The position numbers and the translations under genes were made by a program. A DNA stretch of 64,000 nucleotides from Hyphomonadaceae bacterium UBA1849 (GTDB taxonomy: Bacteria; Pseudomonadota; Alphaproteobacteria; Caulobacterales; Hyphomonadaceae): contig DDIN01000008.1 in assembly GCA_002338565.1 (NCBI GenBank), positions 1,798,403 to 1,862,402 on the forward strand, read 5' to 3'. The notes below the pieces were generated by a model. It worked only from the letters and a program-made list of their open reading frames with translations, searched no databases and was not told the DNA's origin. Positions 25,183 through 33,507 of the stretch are shown here, in pieces (positions within the stretch are counted from its first letter, which is position 1; the number at the start of each line of letters is the position of its first letter).

Positions 25183-26448
25183 ATGATGTTTAAAACATTG
25201 ACGGTAGTGGGCGGACGAGTTTTCTTCGGTTTAAGCCAGTGGATCTTGATTACGTTGGCCACTCGGTTCGGCGGCTTGGAGGCGGTTGGGCAACTAGGGC
25301 TCGCTTTGGCGGTCAGTACGCCTCTATCAATGCTATTCGGGTTGTCGTTGCGCTCAGGCGTCGCAACTGACGTGAATAACACTTTCCCGATAGGGTTCTA
25401 TGTAAGGCTGCGCTCGGTGGTCTCAGTGTTGATTGTTATTGTTGCCGCAGCAATCGCCTTTGTTTTCTTCGATGATGTCCAGCTATCAGCGGTAATCGTC
25501 GCTGTCGCTTGCGTGAAAGCGGTAGAGGGCGCGAGTGAACTGTCTTATGGCGTCGCGCAACGAAGCGCTAAGCTCCAAATGATTTCAATCAGTTACCTGC
25601 TTCGTTCGGTATTGGCTGTTTCGATGTTTGGGGGGGCGATTTATTTTAGCGGTAACATTCTGTGGGCTGCGATTGCCTGGTTTGTGTCGGGCTCGCTCGT
25701 GTATATGTTTTACGATTTGCGGCACTTTAATTCGGCCAGTCATAGTGCGGTCTCTGCGCAGGTCGAAAACCGGGCTTCGGGAGAACGTTTGAAGGCGGAG
25801 CGGTCGGGTTCCATATGGGCGCTGGTTTGGGTTCAGTTGCCACTGGCTGTTGGCGCCGCCATGGGGAACCTTTCGCTTGCCTTGCCAAGACTGTTCTTAG
25901 ATTACCAAACAAGTCTGGAAGCTGTGGGCGTCTTTACCTCCATTTTCTTTATTTTTCAGGCAGGCAATATGGTTTTTCAAACCATTAGTCAGTTGATGGC
26001 TACAAGACTGGCGAAACTGGTGCGGACGGATGCGCGTCGATGGGCGAGAGAAGCATGTGCCCTTACAGTTCTGTTCTTACTGTTATCCTGTGCGGTTATA
26101 TTGTTCGTTGCTGTCTTTGGAGAGTGGGTGCTTCTGCTGTTTTATGGCGCCGAAGTTGCTGTCTTCAGTTCCTTGTTTATGCTTTTGGCTTTAGGATGGG
26201 GAGTGCGATATGTAGCGATTTCACTTAAAACCGCGGTTACGTCGCTCAGAGAATTCAGGCTATTGCTGGGCTTTGAGATTCTTGCGGCTCTCACCACCAC
26301 GTTAGTGCTTATAAGAGGCATGGGGGGGCATGATCCCTTGGCGAGAGTGACTACGGATTTCGGGATTGCTCAAGGTTTTTATTTTTTCTATTCATTAGTG
26401 CTTTTTTTCTGGGTTTCGCGGAAGGCGTTCGCTGCGCGCCTACGCTAA
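25183..26448 (+). CDS. Polysaccharide flippase (Wzx/MATE-like)
   Basis: The 421-residue protein has about twelve hydrophobic helices and fits the polysaccharide biosynthesis (Wzx) family that moves lipid-linked repeat units across the inner membrane. Segments such as RFGGLEAVGQLGLALAVSTPLSM and FTSIFFIFQAGNMVFQTISQLMATRLAKLV are typical. Sequence conservation in this family is low, so the call rests mostly on topology and its place between polymerase, sulfotransferase and sugar genes. GAGAG lies upstream. The gene is AT-rich like the polymerase. Confidence 0.82.
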   Translation: MMFKTLTVVGGRVFFGLSQWILITLATRFGGLEAVGQLGLALAVSTPLSMLFGLSLRSGVATDVNNTFPIGFYVRLRSVVSVLIVIVAAAIAFVFFDDVQLSAVIVAVACVKAVEGASELSYGVAQRSAKLQMISISYLLRSVLAVSMFGGAIYFSGNILWAAIAWFVSGSLVYMFYDLRHFNSASHSAVSAQVENRASGERLKAERSGSIWALVWVQLPLAVGAAMGNLSLALPRLFLDYQTSLEAVGVFTSIFFIFQAGNMVFQTISQLMATRLAKLVRTDARRWAREACALTVLFLLLSCAVILFVAVFGEWVLLLFYGAEVAVFSSLFMLLALGWGVRYVAISLKTAVTSLREFRLLLGFEILAALTTTLVLIRGMGGHDPLARVTTDFGIAQGFYFFYSLVLFFWVSRKAFAARLR

Positions 26449-26660
26449 ACGTTTATTTCTGGACAAATGAGCGAAACAAAATGTTGCTCGCTAAATGAGC
26501 GTTTTTTTAAGGCTCGTTTGAATGACGAGCAGTGTTAGCACTAATGATAAAAATGCGCGGTTGGAACATTTGCTTAAAGACTTCTATGAGGCACCGTTGA
26601 GGCCTTGATCGTCTAGTTCAAAGCTGTTTAAAGCTTGTTGGTTCGTAGAGTGGGGGACAT
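26449..26660. other. Intergenic region before gmd with weak hairpins and a 28-codon ORF
   Basis: A weak hairpin with T7 (26485-26508) could terminate the flippase transcript. A 28-codon ORF (26522-26608, MTSSVSTNDKNARLEHLLKDF...) follows but lacks a convincing ribosome-binding site and may be a gene remnant. The right end leads to the GGGGGA ribosome-binding site of gmd. This region marks the change back to ordinary GC content, so it is a candidate right edge of the swapped cassette. Confidence 0.4.
26485..26508 (+). terminator. Possible weak terminator after flippase gene
   Basis: A short stem (CGCT/AGCG or GCTC/GAGC) is followed by seven T residues, 37 bp past the flippase stop. The stem is only 4 bp, so the call is weak. 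Confidence 0.35.
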
Positions 26661-27779
26661 ATGAAAAAGGCGTTGATTACCGGGGTAACCGGCCAGGATG
26701 GATCGTATCTGGCTGAGTTTCTGCTGGAAAAAGGATATGAAGTGCATGGCATTAAACGCCGTGCGTCTCTGTTTAACACCCAGCGTGTGGATCATATTTA
26801 CGAGGATCCACATGCCGATCACCAGAAGTTCAAGCTTCACTACGGTGACCTGTCTGACACATCTAACCTGACACGCATTCTGAGCGAAGTGGAGCCGGAC
26901 GAGGTGTATAACCTTGGCGCCCAGTCACACGTTGCTGTCTCATTTGAAGCGCCGGAATATACCGCTGACGTGGATGCGATTGGTACGCTGCGTATTCTCG
27001 AAGCGATGCGTCTTCTCGGCCTTGAGAAGAAAACACGTTTCTATCAGGCGTCTACGTCTGAGCTGTACGGCCTCGTGCAGGAAATTCCACAGAAAGAGAC
27101 TACGCCTTTCTACCCGCGTTCACCTTATGCGGCGGCGAAGCTTTACGCGTACTGGATCACAGTGAACTATCGTGAGAGCTATGACATGTATGCCTGTAAC
27201 GGCATCCTGTTTAACCACGAGTCCCCACGCCGCGGTGAAACCTTCGTGACGCGCAAGATTACGCGCGGTTTTTCCAACATCGCGCTTGGCCTCGAGCCTT
27301 GTCTGTATATGGGCAATATCGACTCTCTGCGCGACTGGGGCCATGCGAAAGACTATGTCCGCATGCAATGGATGATGCTGCAGCAGGATCATGCTGAAGA
27401 CTTCGTAATCGCGACGGGTGTTCAGTATTCTGTTCGTGAGTTCATTTCATGGACAGCGAAAGAGCTTGGTGTGACGCTTGAATTCTCGGGTGAGGGCGTC
27501 GACGAAATCGCGACTGTTGCTGCGATCGAGGGTGACCTCGCGCCAGCGCTCTCTGTTGGCGACGTGATTATGCGCATTGACCCGCGTTACTTCCGTCCGG
27601 CGGAAGTTGATACGCTGCTGGGTGATCCAACGAAAGCAAAAGAGAAGCTTGGCTGGGTGCCTGAAATCACAGCGCAGGAAATGTGCGCTGAAATGGTCGC
27701 AGAAGATCACAAAACGGCACGCCGTTATGCTCTTCTGAAAGAACATGGACTTGAGCTGCCAGTAAGCCTGGAGGGCTAA
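26661..27779 (+). CDS. gmd: GDP-mannose 4,6-dehydratase
   Basis: The 372-residue SDR enzyme converts GDP-mannose to GDP-4-keto-6-deoxymannose, the first step to GDP-fucose. Visible are the NAD(P)-binding GVTGQDGSYLAEFLLEKGYEVHGIKRR, QASTSELYG, the YAAAK catalytic pair, the NHESPRRGETFVTRKITR substrate block and PRYFRPAEVDTLLGDPTKAKEKLGW near the C-terminus. Length equals typical Gmd. GGGGGA precedes the ATG. It is followed after 4 bp by fcl. Codon use is GC-rich and regular, unlike the polymerase region upstream. Confidence 0.97.
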   Translation: MKKALITGVTGQDGSYLAEFLLEKGYEVHGIKRRASLFNTQRVDHIYEDPHADHQKFKLHYGDLSDTSNLTRILSEVEPDEVYNLGAQSHVAVSFEAPEYTADVDAIGTLRILEAMRLLGLEKKTRFYQASTSELYGLVQEIPQKETTPFYPRSPYAAAKLYAYWITVNYRESYDMYACNGILFNHESPRRGETFVTRKITRGFSNIALGLEPCLYMGNIDSLRDWGHAKDYVRMQWMMLQQDHAEDFVIATGVQYSVREFISWTAKELGVTLEFSGEGVDEIATVAAIEGDLAPALSVGDVIMRIDPRYFRPAEVDTLLGDPTKAKEKLGWVPEITAQEMCAEMVAEDHKTARRYALLKEHGLELPVSLEG

Positions 27780-27783
27780 GCCT

Positions 27784-28737
27784 GTGTACGATCTGAGTAA
27801 TAAGCGCGTCTGGGTTGCAGGCCATAGGGGCATGGTTGGCGGCGCTGTATGCCGGCGTCTGGAAAGCGAAGGCTGTGAAGTGATCACAGCTGGCCGTGAC
27901 CGCGTGAACCTTGAGCGTCAGTCCGAAGTTGAAGATTTTCTCAATGCCGAGAAGCCGGATGCCATTGTAATGGCGGCGGCAAAGGTTGGCGGTATTCTCG
28001 CCAATGACAGCTATCCGGCGGAGTTTATCTACACAAACCTCATGATTGAGGCGAACATTGTAGACGCGGCGCACAAGGCGGACGTAAACCGTATGCTCAT
28101 GCTGGGGTCCAGCTGTATTTACCCGAAGTTTGCCGAGCAACCAATTCAGGAAGATTCTCTTCTGACGGGCGCGCTTGAGCCGACTAATGAATGGTATGCG
28201 GTTGCCAAGATTGCGGGCATCAAACTCGCTCAGGCTTACCAGAAGCAATATGGCCGCGATTACGTTTCCGCGATGCCGACAAACCTGTATGGACCGGGTG
28301 ACAATTTCGATCTCAAGAACAGCCATGTGCTGCCTGCGCTGATCCGTAAAGCGCATGAAGCCAAGCTGGCTGGTGAGAAAGAAATGATTGTCTGGGGCAC
28401 TGGCTCACCGCGCCGCGAGTTCCTGCACGTTGATGATTGCGCGGATGCGCTGGTCTTCCTTCTGAAGAATTATTCCGAAGCCGAGCACATCAATGTCGGG
28501 TCCGGTGACGACGTTACCATTCTGGAACTGACCCAGATGGTTTGCGACGTTGTGGGCTTTGAAGGCGAGATCACTCACGACCTTAGCAAGCCGGACGGGA
28601 CACCTCGTAAGTTGATGAGTGCGGATAAACTTCGCGCATTGGGATGGTCTCCTAAGTATACGCTCCGCGAGGGGGTGGAGAATACCTATAAATGGTTCCT
28701 GGATCACCAAGAAAATGCTCGCGGAATAGGAGTCTAG
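27784..28737 (+). CDS. fcl: GDP-L-fucose synthase
   Basis: The 317-residue NADPH-dependent epimerase/reductase turns GDP-4-keto-6-deoxymannose into GDP-L-fucose. The N-terminus has VAGHRGMVGGAVCRRL (GxxGxxG); SSCIYP and YAVAKIAG give the Ser/Tyr/Lys catalytic set; the NLYGPGDNFD substrate loop is present. It starts with GTG 4 bp after the gmd stop, so the two are co-translated. With gmd it predicts L-fucose (or a derivative) in the exopolysaccharide. Confidence 0.96.
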   Translation: MYDLSNKRVWVAGHRGMVGGAVCRRLESEGCEVITAGRDRVNLERQSEVEDFLNAEKPDAIVMAAAKVGGILANDSYPAEFIYTNLMIEANIVDAAHKADVNRMLMLGSSCIYPKFAEQPIQEDSLLTGALEPTNEWYAVAKIAGIKLAQAYQKQYGRDYVSAMPTNLYGPGDNFDLKNSHVLPALIRKAHEAKLAGEKEMIVWGTGSPRREFLHVDDCADALVFLLKNYSEAEHINVGSGDDVTILELTQMVCDVVGFEGEITHDLSKPDGTPRKLMSADKLRALGWSPKYTLREGVENTYKWFLDHQENARGIGV

Positions 28738-28793
28738 GGTAGTTTTCTGGGGGGTATCAATCTAGGCTATAGCTCAGTGGGGGAGCTGCCGGT

Positions 28794-29975
28794 ATGAAGA
28801 TCCTAGTTCACGATTATGCGGGGCATCCGTTTACAGCGGAATTGAGTCGAAAACTGGCGCACTTCGGGCATCAGGTCTCACACACTTTTTTCGGCGCAGA
28901 CAGTGGTCCTAAGGGCCGATTAACACACGAAGTCGGCGATCCTGAATTTTTGAGCTTCCACTCCCTGGACACGCGAAGCGAGTACTCGAAAAAAAACTTT
29001 ATAAAGCGCCGTTTTGGGGATGTTGAATATGGCAAGGTTTTAGCGGCTCACATTCAGGATTGGTCGCCAGATATTGTGATTTCTGGGAATGCGCCCACCG
29101 AAGTGCAAGAAGCCTGTTTGACCATGTCGAAGCGCGTCGGCGCCAAATTTGTTTATTGGTGCCAGGATTTCTATTCGATTGCTGTCGACGAGCTTGTGCG
29201 AAAGAAAATACCAGTTTTCGGAGCACTGGTTGGCGCGTGGTATAAGCATCTGGATAAAACACAAATGGAACGTAGTGATCATATCGTTTTGATCACGGAG
29301 GGTTTTAGGCAGCAGACATCCAAATGGCGTATTCCGGCTGAAAAGATATCTGTGATCCCCAACTGGGGCGTGTTGAATGAAATCTCATTGCTAACTCAGG
29401 ACAATCCATGGTCCAGAGAGCATGGGTTAGCGGGGCGATCTGTTTGCCTTTACAGCGGAACGCTTGCGCGAAAGCATGACCCGTTTCTCCTCTGGCAGTT
29501 GGCCTCGGAAACTGAGGCTAACGTCGTTGTTGTATCTGCTGGGGTTGGGTTTGACGAGTTGAAGAAACTGCAAGACGCCGCTCCTAAAGGTAATTTGATT
29601 TTGCTGCCGCTTCAGCCATTCGAAAGATTTTCAGAAGTTCTCTCGACGGCGTCCGTGTTTGTTGGAGTTTTGGAAGAAGAAGCGGGGCAGTTCTCCGTCC
29701 CATCCAAAGTTTTGAGTTATCTGTGCGCGAACAAGCCGACGGTGCTCTCTGCGCCACTTGAAAACTTGGCATCCGAGATCATCAAAACTACCGGAGCTGG
29801 AAAAGTCGTAGCCCCAGGGCAACGTGAGGAGTTTATTCAGTCGGTTGCGTATTATTTAGAGCATCCAGTCGATGCGGAGAAAGCCGGAGCGGCAGGGCGC
29901 GCTTATGCTGAACAGCATTTCGACCTTGATAAGGTGGGCCGCCGTTTTGAGGATATTTTCAAGCGCTTGAATTAG
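28794..29975 (+). CDS. Glycosyltransferase family 4 (WcaI-like, putative fucosyltransferase)
   Basis: The 393-residue GT-B protein has an N-terminal HDYAGHPFTAELSRKLAHFGH segment and C-terminal Glycos_transf_1 signatures: LYSGTLARKHDPFLLWQLA, LPLQPFERFSEVLSTASVFVGVLEEEAGQFSVPSKVLSYLCANKPTVLS, and the conserved EX7E-like stretch. It resembles the WcaI subgroup often found with gmd/fcl. Because it follows the GDP-fucose genes, transfer of fucose is a reasonable guess, not shown by sequence. It is the last gene of the EPS plus-strand block. Confidence 0.88.
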   Translation: MKILVHDYAGHPFTAELSRKLAHFGHQVSHTFFGADSGPKGRLTHEVGDPEFLSFHSLDTRSEYSKKNFIKRRFGDVEYGKVLAAHIQDWSPDIVISGNAPTEVQEACLTMSKRVGAKFVYWCQDFYSIAVDELVRKKIPVFGALVGAWYKHLDKTQMERSDHIVLITEGFRQQTSKWRIPAEKISVIPNWGVLNEISLLTQDNPWSREHGLAGRSVCLYSGTLARKHDPFLLWQLASETEANVVVVSAGVGFDELKKLQDAAPKGNLILLPLQPFERFSEVLSTASVFVGVLEEEAGQFSVPSKVLSYLCANKPTVLSAPLENLASEIIKTTGAGKVVAPGQREEFIQSVAYYLEHPVDAEKAGAAGRAYAEQHFDLDKVGRRFEDIFKRLN

Positions 29976-30047
29976 CTCTCAAAGCGCTCGTGACTTATGC
30001 ATTCAGAGCAGCGCGACCGGCGCACGCTTAGAGATGTTCTGTTTCAG

Positions 30048-30287
30048 CTAGTCGCTGGAAATCCAGATAACGGCGCCTACAGCCCATACCAGACAGGCAA
30101 TGAAGGCCGTGCCCCAGTATTTGCGCTGCATCAGGTCGGCATAGCGGCCATCAAAGAGCGGCTTGATACGCGTGCGACGCCAATGGCCCGTAAGTAGCGC
30201 TCGCAAGATGAAATAAAGCGGGATGAGCAGCGCGAGTGGCAGAAACGCGAAGAAGTATTCGCTGTCTGGAGCAAGCCCGCGCCGCAT
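30048..30287 (-). CDS. Small hypothetical membrane protein (two helices)
   Basis: The 79-residue protein has two hydrophobic helices (FAFLPLALLIPLYFILRALL and GTAFIACLVWAVGAVIWI) separated by a basic loop (HWRRTRIKPLFDGRYADLM). No family is recognised. It begins 13 bp after the stop of the nnr gene on the same strand and no independent ribosome-binding site is clear, so it is probably read with nnr. Its membrane-protein composition supports it as real; function is unknown. Confidence 0.5.
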   Translation of the reverse strand: MRRGLAPDSEYFFAFLPLALLIPLYFILRALLTGHWRRTRIKPLFDGRYADLMQRKYWGTAFIACLVWAVGAVIWISSD

Positions 30288-30300
30288 CTATCTGTCTAAA

Positions 30301-31821
30301 TCATTCATCGTCCGGCGTGGACCAGTCATGGCTGTCTTCTTCCAGAACTTCGGCAAGGCCTGATTCCAGGTCGTCAGCGATGAGATAAGGTCCGCAGCGA
30401 TTGCCCGCTTCGCCATGAAGCCACACGCCAGCGCAGGCGGCTTCGAAGGCTGGCATACCTTGCGCCATCAGGCCGGTGATAATCCCGGTAAGCACGTCGC
30501 CGGAGCCCGCAGTAGCCAGCCATGGCGGCGCATTCGAATTGATCGCAGCGCGCCCTCCCGGTTCTGCGATGATCGTATCCGACCCTTTCAGAACAATGAC
30601 GCCGCCTGAAAGTTCTGCCGCTTCACGGGCGGCATCCAGACGGTTTCCGTCTTGTGGTATCGCGCCGAACAGACGTTTGAATTCGCCGACATGAGGTGTG
30701 AGGACACACGTGCGGTCGCGATGCTTCAGCCAGTCAAACAGGGCTGGCGGGTCATCTGCGAACAGGGTGAAGACATCTGCGTCCAGCGTGAGGGCTGGCG
30801 GGCAGGAGAGGGCGATATCAACCAACTTGCGTGCCTCGGCATCGGTGCCGAGTGCCGGGCCGATGGCCGCTGCGGATACGCGTACGTCTGAAAGTAGCTC
30901 TTTCAGTTCCTGCGGCGTAGATGCAGGCTTCAACATGACAGATGTCACATGAGCGGCATGAACCATCAGTGCGTCCGGTGAGCCGACCAAGGACACAAGG
31001 CCTGCGCCTGTGCGAAGGGCATTCACGGCTGAGAGACGTGACGCGCCAGTTGAAAGCGGACCACCTGAGACAACCATGGCATGGCCGCGTGTGTACTTAT
31101 TGACGTACTCACAATAGCCCGGCCAGTGCGCCTGCCATAGGCCCGGCGCGTTTTCGTAAGAGGTCACGCCAAGCTTCTCCAGCGTTTCGTCACTAATGCC
31201 GATGTCGGCGACGGTAATGTTGCCGCAATGGGCTTTCCCCGGATTGAGAAGATGGCCCGGCTTCTTGCGGAAGAAGGTGACTGTCTCATCCGCATGGACG
31301 CTGTCACGACCAACACGGCCTGTTGCGCCGCACACACCGCTTGGCAGGTCGACAGAAAGGATCGGCGCGCCAGAATGGTTCATCGCGATGATGTAAGCCG
31401 CAGCCGTGCCTTCAGCCGGTCGGTCCAATCCTGCGCCGAATACGGCATCGATCAGCAGATCGGCTTCTTTCAGGTCAGCAGGATGAAGCGCGATGGTCTC
31501 GCCGCGCCACTGGCGGAAAGCGAGCGCGGCATCGCCTTTCAAATCATCCGGAGAGCCCAACGTGGAGAGGCGCACAGTGCGCCCCGCCTGACGCAGAAGT
31601 TCGGCGACGACAAATCCATCGCCGCCATTGTTTCCCGGGCCGCAGAGCACATGGATTGTTTCAGCATCCGGATAGGCGGTGAGAACGCGGTCGAATATGG
31701 CGCGACCGGCGCGTTCCATGAGTTCGATGCCGGGCGTGCCGGCTTCAATAGTCATCTGGTCTGCATGCCCCATCTGGGCAGGCGACAACAGGGCGTTCAG
31801 CAGGGGCGAATGTCGGTTCAT
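30301..31821 (-). CDS. nnr: Bifunctional NAD(P)H-hydrate epimerase/dehydratase
   Basis: The protein of about 506 residues repairs damaged NADH and NADPH hydrates. Its N-terminal epimerase domain has MTIEAGTPGIELMERAGRA and GPGNNGGDGFVVAELLRQAGR. Its C-terminal ADP-dependent dehydratase domain has VVSGGPLSTGASRLSAVNALRTGAGLV, LTPHVGEFKRLFG and APPWLATAGSGDVLTGIITGLMAQG. The start at 31821 (MNRHSPLLN) is chosen because the upstream 17 residues are atypical and GGAGG lies 12 nt before it; a longer start at 31872 cannot be excluded. The adjacent 79-residue membrane gene follows. Confidence 0.94.
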   Translation of the reverse strand: MNRHSPLLNALLSPAQMGHADQMTIEAGTPGIELMERAGRAIFDRVLTAYPDAETIHVLCGPGNNGGDGFVVAELLRQAGRTVRLSTLGSPDDLKGDAALAFRQWRGETIALHPADLKEADLLIDAVFGAGLDRPAEGTAAAYIIAMNHSGAPILSVDLPSGVCGATGRVGRDSVHADETVTFFRKKPGHLLNPGKAHCGNITVADIGISDETLEKLGVTSYENAPGLWQAHWPGYCEYVNKYTRGHAMVVSGGPLSTGASRLSAVNALRTGAGLVSLVGSPDALMVHAAHVTSVMLKPASTPQELKELLSDVRVSAAAIGPALGTDAEARKLVDIALSCPPALTLDADVFTLFADDPPALFDWLKHRDRTCVLTPHVGEFKRLFGAIPQDGNRLDAAREAAELSGGVIVLKGSDTIIAEPGGRAAINSNAPPWLATAGSGDVLTGIITGLMAQGMPAFEAACAGVWLHGEAGNRCGPYLIADDLESGLAEVLEEDSHDWSTPDDE

Positions 31822-31896
31822 GATGTCAGCGTATCCTCCACAGAGCAGCTTGCAAGGCTGCGGGTGGGGCATTGCGCTTATTCCTGTGAATTCCTG

Positions 31897-32481
31897 CTAA
31901 AGCTCGTGTAGCCAGAATGTCAGGTTCTTCTTTGTTTGCGCCTGGTCGCCCCGGTCCTTCCATTTGAACGCGCACACAAGGTCATTCCGTCGTTCATATC
32001 CACGACTTTGCCAGAATGCATCCAGTGGTCGATAGTTGACTGGTTTTAGCGGATGTGCGTCCGGTCTCTGAACCGCACAGAAGGCTGTTCTATCGGCGCC
32101 CCATGCCCAGGCAGCAGCCTCCCGGATATCAAAAAAGGCGTGCCCGACGCCATGCCCGCGATACTCCGGAAGCAGAACGGATTCTCCGAAATAGAAAATT
32201 TTGCTTGTATCTATGCCCGCCTTGTCGAACGGCGCGCGGAAATCGGCATGGGTGTCTTTGAAGGGCTCGGCCGTGGTCGCACCGACGACTTTGCCCTGAT
32301 GTTCGGCAAGGCCAACGCAGGCGAATTCGGACTGGGCGAAATGCTTCAGATAAACCTCTTCTTCTTCCGTCGTGCCGTCATAAAGGTAGGGCCACTCATG
32401 GAAGACAGTCAGGCGCAGGCGCGCGATATGCGGGATCGCCGGAATGATCTCGTCCGGCCCCTTTAGTGTTCTGATTTCCAT
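31897..32481 (-). CDS. GNAT family N-acetyltransferase
   Basis: The 194-residue protein has a GNAT fold with motif A YFGESVLLPEYRGHGVGHAFFDIREAAAWAWG (RGxGxG as RGHGVG), then FCAVQRPDAHPL and RPLDAFWQSRGYERRNDLVCAFKW, the typical end of the fold. Substrate unknown. It lies 75 bp upstream of the nnr start on the same strand and may share its transcript. The ATG at 32481 has AGGAGAC upstream. Confidence 0.85.
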   Translation of the reverse strand: MEIRTLKGPDEIIPAIPHIARLRLTVFHEWPYLYDGTTEEEEVYLKHFAQSEFACVGLAEHQGKVVGATTAEPFKDTHADFRAPFDKAGIDTSKIFYFGESVLLPEYRGHGVGHAFFDIREAAAWAWGADRTAFCAVQRPDAHPLKPVNYRPLDAFWQSRGYERRNDLVCAFKWKDRGDQAQTKKNLTFWLHEL

Positions 32482-32610
32482 AAGGTCTCCTGACGTGCGA
32501 CCCCCAACTGATCAAATCGTAGTTTCTTTTGCAAGCAGCCCTGCGTCAGAACGGCCTCTCGTATGAGAGCGGCTAACGCGGCATGATGCAAGCTGAAACG
32601 GAGCTTATTC

Positions 32611-32850
32611 ATGCCGCTACTCAAGCACTCGGCGCTCGCGCTTATCGTATCATTTGGCCTGTCAGTCTTTTTCTGGCTGGCGCTTGGCGTGTTCAATCTT
32701 CAGGGCTTCTGGGCTGTGTCGATTGGCTGCTCCTTTCTGGGCGTAGTGTTCGGGCTAGTCTTCTTCCGCCGCATCTGGGTAACGGGCGCGGCGACAGCGA
32801 TGATCCGGATTCTGGTGTTTCTGGTCGTCTCGACCGGGACAGGGATGTAG
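32611..32850 (+). CDS. Small hypothetical membrane protein
   Basis: The 79-residue product has two or three hydrophobic helices (LALIVSFGLSVFFWLALGVF, GFWAVSIGCSFLGVVFGLVFF, IRILVFLVV). GGAG lies 7-8 nt before the ATG. No family is recognised. It is divergent from the acetyltransferase gene and ends 8 bp before the convergent eda gene. Confidence 0.55.
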   Translation: MPLLKHSALALIVSFGLSVFFWLALGVFNLQGFWAVSIGCSFLGVVFGLVFFRRIWVTGAATAMIRILVFLVVSTGTGM

Positions 32851-32858
32851 CCGGTCGT

Positions 32859-33497
32859 CTAAGCCAGCGCGTCGCGTGAGGCTTGCGTGAGCGCGGTGAT
32901 CTCATCCCACTTGCCAGCGTCGATCAGATCGTTCGGAACGATCCACGAGCCTCCAACAGCGATGACGTTCGGCAGAGAAAGATAGTCGCGCGCATTCTTC
33001 GGGCTCACCCCGCCTGTCGGCATGAACCGGATATCCGGTAGAGGCGCTGCAATGGATTTCAGAAACGGCGCGCCACCGGCGGCTTCAGCCGGGAAGAACT
33101 TTTGCACGGCAAAGCCTTCATCACGCAGCTTTAGCGCCTCTGAGACTGTTGCGGCGCCCGGAAAGACAGCGCCATCATAGGCTTTGAGTGCCGTACGTAA
33201 CTCTTCAGTAGTGCCCGGCGTGACGAGGAATTCGGCGCCAGCTTTGGCGGCGGCATCGACATCAGACGGGCGCGTGATCGTGCCTGCGCCGACAAATGCA
33301 TCAAGCTGTGCATCTGCCATCTGCTTGATCGCCTCAAGCGCGCAGTCTGTGCGCAGCGTGACTTCCAGAACATCTGCGCCGCCTGCAATGAGCGCGTTTG
33401 CCAGAGGCAGCGCCTGATCAAGGCTTTTAATCGTGATAACCGGAATGATCCGGCAGGTGCGCATGCGCTCGATTGTGGCGGGGCTGATGGTCGTCAT
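32859..33497 (-). CDS. eda: 2-dehydro-3-deoxy-phosphogluconate (KDPG) aldolase
   Basis: The 212-residue enzyme splits KDPG into pyruvate and glyceraldehyde-3-phosphate, the last step of the Entner-Doudoroff pathway. The general base region LEVTLRTDCALEAI and the Schiff-base lysine in VQKFFPAEAAGG are visible, along with FMPTGGVSPKN. The start at 33497 (MTTISPATIERM) follows AGGA and matches family length; the upstream ATG at 33554 overlaps glk and adds 19 unlikely residues. It is the last gene of a five-gene operon. Confidence 0.96.
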   Translation of the reverse strand: MTTISPATIERMRTCRIIPVITIKSLDQALPLANALIAGGADVLEVTLRTDCALEAIKQMADAQLDAFVGAGTITRPSDVDAAAKAGAEFLVTPGTTEELRTALKAYDGAVFPGAATVSEALKLRDEGFAVQKFFPAEAAGGAPFLKSIAAPLPDIRFMPTGGVSPKNARDYLSLPNVIAVGGSWIVPNDLIDAGKWDEITALTQASRDALA

Positions 33498-33507
33498 GGG
33501 TAAAGTC

